A DNA stretch of 64,000 bases, taken from NCBI RefSeq assembly GCF_016863395.1, contig NZ_BOOU01000036.1, positions 124,001 to 188,000 of the forward strand. The letters are read 5' to 3'. The translations under genes were made by a program, and so were the position numbers. The notes under the pieces were generated by a model that searched no databases, had not been told where the DNA came from, and saw only the letters and a list, made by a program, of their open reading frames with translations. The DNA comes from Sphaerisporangium rufum (GTDB lineage Bacteria > Actinomycetota > Actinomycetes > Streptosporangiales > Streptosporangiaceae). Below, piece after piece: positions 53,436-60,625 of this stretch (positions within the stretch are counted from its first letter, which is position 1; each line of letters starts with the position of its first letter).

Positions 53436-53485
53436 CTTTGTCGCAACCTTTGTACCAAGATAATGAGTCATACCTTGCGACAAAG
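53436..53485. promoter_or_regulatory. GntR operator arms upstream of the membrane protein
   Basis: CTTTGTCGCAA (53436-53446) and TTGCGACAAAG (53475-53485) are perfect 11-bp inverted repeats, centres 39 bp apart, starting 9 bp upstream of the start codon; the left arm overlaps the ribosome site. A control region of the GntR operon is the natural reading. Confidence 0.7.
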
Positions 53486-53609
53486 TCAACGCCCCATCGG
53501 GCGTGGACGCTCCTGGCCGAGGGAGTCCCTTGTTGGCGGTCAGCGGCTGCGACGTGTAGGACGGCTCTTGTCGTCACGTCCGCACGCGCAAGGTTCCGGG
53601 AGCCGAACC

Positions 53610-54005
53610 ATGGATGATCGTTTCAACGTGATCGTGAGTGCAGGATCGCTGAAGGTGACGGGCGAGCATGTGGTGCGTTTCCCTCATCGGTGGACACCCG
53701 ACGGCGTGACCGTCCAGGCGGACTTCACCGGAGCACATCTCCTTCACCTCGCAGCCGCGGGATGCGTCCTCAACGACCTCTACCGGGAGGCCGCCGCACT
53801 CGGAATCGAACTCCTGGGAGTGCGCGTTTCCGCGTCGGGCGGCTTCGATGTCGAGAGCTGGTCGTCGACCGGGATCACCTACACCGTCGACGTCAGCTCC
53901 CCTGCTTCATCCGAGAGCATCGCCCGCCTGATCGACATCGTGGACTCCGTCGCCGAGATCCCCCGCGCCATCCGGCAGGGTGCCACCGTGCAGAGGACCG
54001 GTTGA
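53610..54005 (+). CDS. OsmC-family protein
   Basis: 131 residues. OsmC/Ohr fold with the first conserved Cys in AAAGCVLNDLYREAAALGI and a strand pair ITYTVDVSSPAS; the second peroxidatic Cys of Ohr is not evident (the usual C-terminal 'CP' is absent), so it may be an OsmC-like binder rather than an active peroxidase. ATG 53610 has GGGAG upstream. Confidence 0.82.
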   Translation: MDDRFNVIVSAGSLKVTGEHVVRFPHRWTPDGVTVQADFTGAHLLHLAAAGCVLNDLYREAAALGIELLGVRVSASGGFDVESWSSTGITYTVDVSSPASSESIARLIDIVDSVAEIPRAIRQGATVQRTG

Positions 54006-54081
54006 CGATCGAGCCCCTTGACCGGCTGGTCACCGGCCGGATCGGCGCCGAGTCATTCCCGCCGTCCGTCTCCGAGCCGGC

Positions 54082-55290
54082 TCAGCCCTGGGGCCGCCCG
54101 GCCCTCCGGCGGCGCAGGCCGGCGATGATGACGGCCAGGCAGAGGAGTCCCACGGCCGCTGCCGCGATGGTCAGGGAATTGCGCAGCCACGGAATGCCGG
54201 CCGTCGTATCCGCCGTGGGGAGCGGTTGCTCGGTGAACGGATAGGACGCTCGTTCCGGCAGGGGATCCAGATTGTCGGTGAAGGTGAACCGGTGCCAAAC
54301 TCCCGACACGTCACGCAGCGCGATGCCGTCGCACCCGTTGGCGACCACCACGACATGTCCCCCTGGCCGGGCGAGTACCGCGACCGCGTTCGAGGACAGG
54401 CGAGCCCCCTCCTCGGAACAGGACTCCTTGAGCCTTTTCCGCACCTCCGGGGAAACCTGCCACGCGGCCGTCCATGTCGTGCCGCCGTCGTTGGTCTCGT
54501 CCACGCGCAGGGCGGGCGGGTCGACGCGGTAACAGTGCTCCGGTCGTTCCGGCACACACGCCTTCCTGCGGGGCTTAGGGGTCGGGAAAACGGGTCCAGG
54601 CGCGATTTGGCCTCCCCGATCAAGCCCCGGCGTCTCGGGCCCGAGCGTGCGGGAACCCGGGAGCGGGATCTCGTCTCCGGCCGATTTCCAGGTGGTGCCG
54701 CCGTCCCGGCTGATCACCGGATCGGCAAAGGTGTTGTGGACGATGATCACTCCGTCCTGCACGCCGACGGCGTTCACCTCGTAGCGGAACGGAGCCGGGG
54801 TGGCGACGACCGCGAACATCGCGACGGGAACCACGATCATCGCCTGGGCCGTGCCCGACCCCGGCGAGGTGGTCGAGGCGACGTGCCGGGCGTGCCGCCA
54901 TATCCGCCAGGTGACGGCGAGCGCCGGGAGAGCGATGAGGTCGGAGGCGTCGGCGAGGATGACCGACGGGCCGGTGACCACGGACCAGGCCTGAGATGCC
55001 AGGAACGCTCCGGTCGAGGTGGCCTTCACGCAGGCGAACCCGCACCCGGTGACGAGAATCGAGACCAGGGCGACGCGGTCGGCGTGCCGCCGCCTGCGGG
55101 CACGAGCGAATGCTGCCGCCGGCAGAGCGAGCAGCGGTGGTGCGACCAGCATGCCGGCGATGTCGCTCACCTTCCCGGTGACGAACCCCGGCCACACGTA
55201 CTTGAGGAAATGATCGTTCAGCAGCAGGATCATCACGGCCGTGATCGTCGCCGGGTGGCTCGACCAGGCTAAAACCGGGTTCCCCGGCAT
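54082..55290 (-). CDS. Membrane protein with extracellular sialidase-like (BNR) repeats
   Basis: 402 residues from ATG 55290 (ATG 55308 is an alternative; no ribosome site decides). Several N-terminal helices (YVWPGFVTGKVSDIAGMLVAPPLL, VALVSILVTGCGFACVKA), a helix near AQAMIVVPVAMFAVVA, then an extracellular domain with the BNR-type repeats ISRDGGTTWKSAG and TNDGGTTWTAAW, and a last helix (NSLTIAAAAVGLLCLAVIIAGL) with a basic tail. Function unknown; the VSDIAGMLVAP stretch is seen in unassigned membrane proteins. Confidence 0.75.
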   Translation of the reverse strand: MPGNPVLAWSSHPATITAVMILLLNDHFLKYVWPGFVTGKVSDIAGMLVAPPLLALPAAAFARARRRRHADRVALVSILVTGCGFACVKATSTGAFLASQAWSVVTGPSVILADASDLIALPALAVTWRIWRHARHVASTTSPGSGTAQAMIVVPVAMFAVVATPAPFRYEVNAVGVQDGVIIVHNTFADPVISRDGGTTWKSAGDEIPLPGSRTLGPETPGLDRGGQIAPGPVFPTPKPRRKACVPERPEHCYRVDPPALRVDETNDGGTTWTAAWQVSPEVRKRLKESCSEEGARLSSNAVAVLARPGGHVVVVANGCDGIALRDVSGVWHRFTFTDNLDPLPERASYPFTEQPLPTADTTAGIPWLRNSLTIAAAAVGLLCLAVIIAGLRRRRAGRPQG

Positions 55291-55680
55291 GTCACACGAT
55301 CGGCGCATACCAAATGGACGCGCCACCCGGAAAGCCCGTTCGGTCGCCACGACTTCCGTGTCATGGTCGTGACATCATCCGGGGCGAGCCGCTCAAGGTG
55401 AGACGGCACGGTGCCAGGTCATCGCGTAAGCCGGTGGGGCCGGACGGCAACGCACCGTGCCCGCGGGGACCGGCTCATCGAGGTGCCCGGGTTTGCGGAC
55501 ACCGGCATCTTCCTGGGCGTCTACCTGCACAGATCTCGACCTGTCACCGATCACGCCGGCCAGCCGCCTCCAAAAAGCGACACCGCATCTGTTTACTCGC
55601 AAAAGATGCAAAACCTCTTTTGTTCCGGCAGCGGCCCTCTTACGTTGGGGCGCCACTGGTACAGGAACGGAGGGCCGGGT
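55291..55680. promoter_or_regulatory. Promoter region of the GGT operon with CAAAAG/CTTTTG inverted repeat
   Basis: No gene is supported; the plus-strand frame that runs through it is GGT's upstream extension. CAAAAG (55600-55605) and CTTTTG (55617-55622) form an inverted repeat with an AT-rich spacer that also contains a second GCAAAA. It is a plausible site for the LacI regulator at the end of the operon. Confidence 0.5.
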
Positions 55681-57444
55681 TTGCGATCACATCGACCCGG
55701 GCGGGTGGCCGTCTCCCGCCGCCGATCCGGCGAGGGAACCGTCGTCGGCCCGCACGAGAGCAGCGTCCAAGCCGGCCTGAGGATTCTCGAGCTGGGCGGC
55801 AACGCCGTGGACGCCGCCGTCGCGGCGGCTCTCGTCGCCGGAGTCGTCGAGCCCACTGAGACGACGCTCGCCGGTTGCGGGTTCATGCTCTACAACGACG
55901 GCGGGAACGGTCCGATCGCGGCCGACTTCGGTCCGCGGGCACCGCTGGCGGCCTCCACCGCCATGTTCCGCCTCACCCCGGACGCGGAAAGCTCCGCCGT
56001 GCTCGGCCTCGCCCCTGTCGTCGACGACGAGAACGTCAACGGGCCGCTGGCGCCCGGCGTCCCCCGCACCCTGCTCGGGCTGCTGACCGCACACGAGCGG
56101 TGGGGCCGCCTGGACCGGCGCACGGTGTGCCGGCCGGCGATCGAGGCGGCCTACAACGGTTTCGCAGCCGACGCCTGGTTCCTCACCAGCGCCCTCAGCG
56201 ACCTCGATCGTCTACGCCGCGACGAGGCCGCCGCCCGCACCTTCCTGGACGACACCGGGCTGCCGATCGGCCACCGGTCCTCGGGGAGCTACGGGTTCTC
56301 CTTCGACACCCGCCCGCGCGTCGTGCAGTCCACGCTCGGCCGTACCCTCGAAGAGGTCGCGGGCTCATCCCTCGACACCCTCACCACCGGCGCCGTCGCC
56401 CAGCGGCTGGTGGCCACGGCCCGGGATGTCGGCGGCCTCCTGTCCCTGGAGGACCTGCGTGCCGCCGCTCCGGAGATCGGTCCGGCGCTCACGATGCGCT
56501 ACCGCGACGTGGACGTGTCCGTGCCGCCGGCACCGGGCGGCGGCATCACCGAGCTGGAGATCCTCGCCGGCTGGCAGTCGCTGAACCCGGAGCCTTCCAC
56601 GTCCCACGAGAGCGGTGAGCAGACACGTCGCCTCGCCCTGATGATGCGGCACGCGTTCGCCGACCGATATCACTGGCTCGGCGACCCGGCGGTGGTTCCC
56701 GTGCCGACCCGTGAGCTCCTGAGCGCGAGGTACGCCCGGGACCTGGCGCGGCTGGTCGAAGCGGGCACCGACCTGCCCCGGTGGGGCGACGGTGCCCCAT
56801 GGCTCACCTACGCCTCCGTCGCGGCGCACGACCCCTGGGCCTACTCCGAGACGGGCGCCGGCGCGCCGGAGTGGTCACCGAAGCTGGCGTCCACCCCGAC
56901 GGGCGGCACGACGCACATCTCGGCGACCGACCGTGACGGCGGAACCGTCGCCATCACGCACACCGCGGCCAACCACTTCGGCAGCGGGATCCTGTGCCCC
57001 CGCACCGGCCTGCTGTTCGACTCGGCGATGGCGTGGTTCAACGCGGCCGCCGGCGCGGCCAACAGCGTCCGGCCCGGAGCCCGGGCCCTGGCCAACATGG
57101 GGCCCGCCCTCATCACCCGGGCCGGCCGGCCGGTGGCGGCCGTCGGCGCCTCCGGCGGCCGGCGGATCATCAGCGCCGTCGCGCAGCTGATCATCAACAT
57201 GGTCGACGGCCGGCTCGGCCCCGCCGAGGCGCTGGCGCTGCCGAGGCTCGACGCGAGCGGCCAGAAGATCCTCGTCCATGAAGGCCGGGCGGAGCACCTG
57301 GAGGCCCTGGCCGACCTCGGGGCGACGCTCGTCCCGTCCTCGAACGAGCCTTTCACGATGGACTTCGCCCGGCCCAACGTCGCCGGCCACCCGGCCGCCG
57401 GCCAGTCCGAGTCGGCCATCCCCACGTCCGCCTACGGCGACTGA
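55681..57444 (+). CDS. Gamma-glutamyltransferase-family (Ntn) hydrolase
   Basis: 587 residues from TTG 55681, chosen because GGAGGG lies six bases upstream and the first family block follows; the frame is open to 55411 but includes no signal. Landmarks: LELGGNAVDAAVAAALVAGVVEP, LAPGVPRTL, the autocleavage motif GGTTHISATD with nucleophile Thr410, and SVRPGARALANMGPALI near the oxyanion loop. Lack of a signal suggests a cytosolic enzyme. Substrates of GGT-like hydrolases range from glutathione to oxamate or cephalosporins. Cotranscription with an MHS transporter and LacI suggests catabolism of an imported amide or gamma-glutamyl compound. Confidence 0.88.
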   Translation: MRSHRPGRVAVSRRRSGEGTVVGPHESSVQAGLRILELGGNAVDAAVAAALVAGVVEPTETTLAGCGFMLYNDGGNGPIAADFGPRAPLAASTAMFRLTPDAESSAVLGLAPVVDDENVNGPLAPGVPRTLLGLLTAHERWGRLDRRTVCRPAIEAAYNGFAADAWFLTSALSDLDRLRRDEAAARTFLDDTGLPIGHRSSGSYGFSFDTRPRVVQSTLGRTLEEVAGSSLDTLTTGAVAQRLVATARDVGGLLSLEDLRAAAPEIGPALTMRYRDVDVSVPPAPGGGITELEILAGWQSLNPEPSTSHESGEQTRRLALMMRHAFADRYHWLGDPAVVPVPTRELLSARYARDLARLVEAGTDLPRWGDGAPWLTYASVAAHDPWAYSETGAGAPEWSPKLASTPTGGTTHISATDRDGGTVAITHTAANHFGSGILCPRTGLLFDSAMAWFNAAAGAANSVRPGARALANMGPALITRAGRPVAAVGASGGRRIISAVAQLIINMVDGRLGPAEALALPRLDASGQKILVHEGRAEHLEALADLGATLVPSSNEPFTMDFARPNVAGHPAAGQSESAIPTSAYGD

Positions 57445-57465
57445 CAACGAGAAACGGTGGCAACC

Positions 57466-58806
57466 ATGGCGTCTACCTCGACCGAGGCTCCGCGGGCGGC
57501 GAACGCCGTCTCGGCGCTGCGGACCTTCTTGGTCGCAGGGCTCGGCACGGCGCTGGAGTACTACGACTTCCTGATCTACGGCCTCGCGGCAGGCCTGGTC
57601 TTCAACAAGGTCTTCTTCCCGGGAAGCGACCCGCTGATCGGCACCCTCTACGCCTTCGCCGCCTTCGGGACCGGCTTCCTCGCCCGGCCGCTCGGCGGAA
57701 TCGTCATCGGCCACTTCGGCGACATCATCGGCCGCCGCAAGATGCTGATCACGACACTGATCACGATGGGCGTCGCCACCATCGCCATCGGGTTCCTGCC
57801 CGACTACGCGACCATCGGCGTCTGGGCGCCGATCCTTCTGGTCCTCCTGCGGCTCGTCCAGGGGTTCGCGGCCGGCGGCGAATGGGGAGGCGCGGCCCTG
57901 TTCGGCATCGAGAACGCCCCGGCGAACCGGCGCGGCCTGTGGGGCAGCTTCACCAGCATGGGCATCGGCCTCGGCACCCTCCTCGGTGGTGGCGTCTTCA
58001 CCATCGTCAGCATCGCCTTCGACGACCAGCTCACCCCGCTCGCGTGGCGCATCCCGTTCTGGATCGGCGGAGCCCTCGTGCTCGTCGGACTCCTCGCCCG
58101 GATGTCGATGCCGCAGCAGGAGGCGATCCCGACCGCCCCGGCGAGGGCGAAGCGGAAGATGCCGCTGGCGGAGGCGGTGAAGCGCAGCCCGCGCACGGTT
58201 CTCCTCGGCCTGGGCGTCAGCTACGGGTACAACACCGTCGCCTACATCGGCTTCACGTTCTTCCTGTCCTACCTCACCGGGATCGGTTACGGCGCGACCG
58301 AGTCGCTCGTCGCCCAACTGGTGTACAGCTTCGTGCTCTTCTGCAGCGCCCCGCTGTTCGCGCTGATGTCCGACCGCGTCGGCCGGCGAACCGTCATGGT
58401 GCTCGGCGGTATCGCGATGGCGGTGTTCCTCTACATCTACTTCCCCATGGTCGGCACCGGCAGCATCGCCCTGGTCGTCCTCGCGTTCGGCATCACCGGC
58501 CTCATCACCGGCATCACGCAGGGCCCGATTCCGGCCTTCCTCGGGGAGCAGTTCCCCGCCCGCATGCGATACTCGGGCATGTCGGCCTCGTACCAGATCG
58601 GCGCGGCCATCGGCGGCGGCACCGCCTCGTTCGTGGCGACAGGACTACTGATCATGTCGAATCAGCAGCCCGTCGCCGTGGCCGCCTACGGCACCTTCGC
58701 CATGGCGGTGCTGATCGCGTGCTCGCTCGGGCTGCGGGAGACCTCGCGCCTGTCGACCCAGGAAGTCAACGACCCAGACGGAGCCACCGCAACTGCTCGC
58801 ACATGA
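57466..58806 (+). CDS. MHS-family (major facilitator) metabolite:H+ symporter
   Basis: 446 residues from ATG 57466 (GTG 57457 is possible). Twelve hydrophobic helices with the MFS motif GHFGDIIGRRKML after helix 2 and DRVGRRTVM in the second half; ALEYYDFLIYGLAAGLVF and LVQGFAAGGEWGGA are MHS signatures (shikimate, proline/betaine, citrate-type symporters). It starts 21 bp after GGT and likely brings in that enzyme's substrate. Confidence 0.94.
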   Translation: MASTSTEAPRAANAVSALRTFLVAGLGTALEYYDFLIYGLAAGLVFNKVFFPGSDPLIGTLYAFAAFGTGFLARPLGGIVIGHFGDIIGRRKMLITTLITMGVATIAIGFLPDYATIGVWAPILLVLLRLVQGFAAGGEWGGAALFGIENAPANRRGLWGSFTSMGIGLGTLLGGGVFTIVSIAFDDQLTPLAWRIPFWIGGALVLVGLLARMSMPQQEAIPTAPARAKRKMPLAEAVKRSPRTVLLGLGVSYGYNTVAYIGFTFFLSYLTGIGYGATESLVAQLVYSFVLFCSAPLFALMSDRVGRRTVMVLGGIAMAVFLYIYFPMVGTGSIALVVLAFGITGLITGITQGPIPAFLGEQFPARMRYSGMSASYQIGAAIGGGTASFVATGLLIMSNQQPVAVAAYGTFAMAVLIACSLGLRETSRLSTQEVNDPDGATATART

Positions 58807-58837
58807 CCCGGTACCACGCCGCGCGACGCTCACCGAA

Positions 58838-59833
58838 GTGGCGGAGCGGGCCGGTGTCTCGCTGACCACGGCGTCACACTGTTTCAGCGGACGCCGGCCC
58901 GTCGCCGCCGCCACCCAGGAACTCGTCTGGCGGGCGGCCGCCGAGATCGGTTACCGGCATGACCGGGCACGCGCCAACATCGGCATTCTCATCAGGCCGC
59001 CAGAGGCGGTGCCCGGATTCGCGTTCGGAACGGCCACCTTCGCCGACCTCGCCGGCGCGGTCGCGGTCGCCGGACTGGCCCGGGGATACACCGCGGTGAC
59101 GGCCGCCCATTTCGATGATCTGGTCGGGCAGACGCCCCGCCTCGACGGGTGCGTCGTGCTCTACCCGAGGCATGGGGACGGCGACCTGCAGAGCCTCGTC
59201 CACCGGTCCATGCCCGCCGTCTCCTTCGACCCGGATCCCGCGGAGAACGAGTTCCGGTGGTGGGTCGGCGTCAATTACGTCGACTCGATTCGCGGCCTGC
59301 TCACCCACCTGAGGTCCCGAGGGGCACGGCGGGTGGCGGCCCTGGTCGGGCAGACCGACAACATGTACCGGCGGTCGATCCTCGGCGTCTACACCGCCAC
59401 GGTCCGGTCGTGGGGTGATGCTCCGATGATCCGCATGGCCGACGACGGCATCGGCGAGGCGGCCGGAGCGGAGGCCGCGGCGAACCTCCTGCGCGCCGGT
59501 GACCCGCCCGACGCGGTCATCACGTCCTCGAGCGTCTTCGCGCGGGGGGCGCTCACGGCCGCACTGGAGATGGGGGTGAAGGTCCCCGACGAGTTGATGA
59601 TCGCCACGGTGACGGACGGGCCGCTGGCCGAGTACGCGTCCACCCCGATCACCGGCCTGCGGCTCAACGTGAACAGGTCGGCCCGCTACCTCGTCGAGCT
59701 GCTGGAAGCACGGATCCGGGGCGCGGCGGCGCCCGCCATGAACCCGAGCGTGGCACTGGAGCTCATCCAGCGCAGCGCGACCCGCAGGAAGCCGCAGATC
59801 GACGGAAGGGACGCCGCAGGACTTCCACGGTGA
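58838..59833 (+). CDS. LacI-family regulator with an apparent 5' frameshift
   Basis: 331 residues as drawn from GTG 58838. HTH VAERAGVSLTTASHCFSGRRPV and a periplasmic-binding-type ligand domain (ANIGILIRPPEAV ... FDPDPAENEFRWWVGVNY ... PDELMIATVTDGPLAEYASTPITGL, in part). The complete LacI start (ATLTEVAERAGVS) is in frame just before 58838, but no start codon exists for it. ATG 58803, overlapping the MHS stop as ATGA, is one base out of frame. A missing base near 58805-58830 (a real lesion or sequencing error) explains this. It would regulate the GGT/MHS operon. Confidence 0.85.
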   Translation: MAERAGVSLTTASHCFSGRRPVAAATQELVWRAAAEIGYRHDRARANIGILIRPPEAVPGFAFGTATFADLAGAVAVAGLARGYTAVTAAHFDDLVGQTPRLDGCVVLYPRHGDGDLQSLVHRSMPAVSFDPDPAENEFRWWVGVNYVDSIRGLLTHLRSRGARRVAALVGQTDNMYRRSILGVYTATVRSWGDAPMIRMADDGIGEAAGAEAAANLLRAGDPPDAVITSSSVFARGALTAALEMGVKVPDELMIATVTDGPLAEYASTPITGLRLNVNRSARYLVELLEARIRGAAAPAMNPSVALELIQRSATRRKPQIDGRDAAGLPR

Positions 59834-60420
59834 GATCCTCGGCGCTCCCCCGGGGGCCTGGAGAACATGCGTGAACGTTATCGCGTCCCCAATGGTGGAT
59901 CTTCGCTGCGCGCGGGAGGGGTGTTCGGGCCGGGCGGCACGCCGGCGGAGGGCTACATTCACAAATCCCGATAATTGTCGCCCGCAATACATGAAGAATC
60001 TCCGGTACATTGGTGGGAAATATCGCCGGGCGACCGGCGGCCGGAGCTGTTCGCCGCCGCCTGCTCGCGCTTCCGAACAGCGAAAACCTTCTCGCGGCCT
60101 CCCTTCCGCATGAAAGCGGACCGGTGGGTCGTCCCGCATCGGGTGCCGTCGCCGAGGTGGTCGTCATGGCCCGTTGCGGGACGAAACCCCTGATGTGCAC
60201 GGTCCCCTCGGTGAGCGTGGGCCGGCGGTACGGAAGTGACCGATCTCGCTTGCGCGTCCCGGACATCCCGTCGGCGGCTGGGCAGGATCCGGCCCAGCCA
60301 ACGGCAGTTTTCCCCTTTCCGTCGAATATCAGCCAGTCTGCATATCTCCTGCTATGTATTGATTTTTTCGATCGGCTGACCAACGCTGATCGGGACGCCT
60401 GGTCATGGAAGGGAGTAAGA
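59834..60420. other. 587-bp noncoding region before the lanthipeptide precursor
   Basis: No supported gene. The last 120 bp are AT-rich for this genome (TATTGATTTTTTCGATC around 60357-60373) and probably contain the precursor's promoter. A second AT-rich patch lies at 59945-60010. Long frames on the minus strand here read as shadow protein. Confidence 0.6.
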
Positions 60421-60606
60421 ATGCCTGTCACCCTGGAACGCTCTGCCGAGATCGTCGCCGCGTGGCGCAGCGGAGCCGAGGTCGAGGGCTGGGACAGCCC
60501 GGCCGGCCCACTGTTCATCGGCGAATACGCCGAGTCGGAGATCACATTGACGGCGATGGACACCCGGCTGGCGAGCTCGTGCACCTGCAGCCGCTTCTGC
60601 TGCTGA
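60421..60606 (+). CDS. lanA: Class II lanthipeptide precursor (LanA)
   Basis: 61 residues; AAGGGAG precedes ATG 60421. The first 40 or so residues form the leader (MPVTLERSAEIVAAWRSG, then SPAGPLFIGEYAESE), resembling mersacidin-like leaders of actinomycetes. The C-terminus TRLASSCTCSRFCC is a compact core with Cys54, Cys56, Cys60 and Cys61 and Thr42, Thr44, Thr48, Ser52, Ser53, Thr55 and Ser57 as possible partners. No double-glycine site is visible; cleavage could follow one of the acidic or Arg residues before the core. LanM begins 20 bp later, so the two are cotranscribed. Confidence 0.88.
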   Translation: MPVTLERSAEIVAAWRSGAEVEGWDSPAGPLFIGEYAESEITLTAMDTRLASSCTCSRFCC

Positions 60607-60625
60607 TCAAGAAAGGATGATCCAT

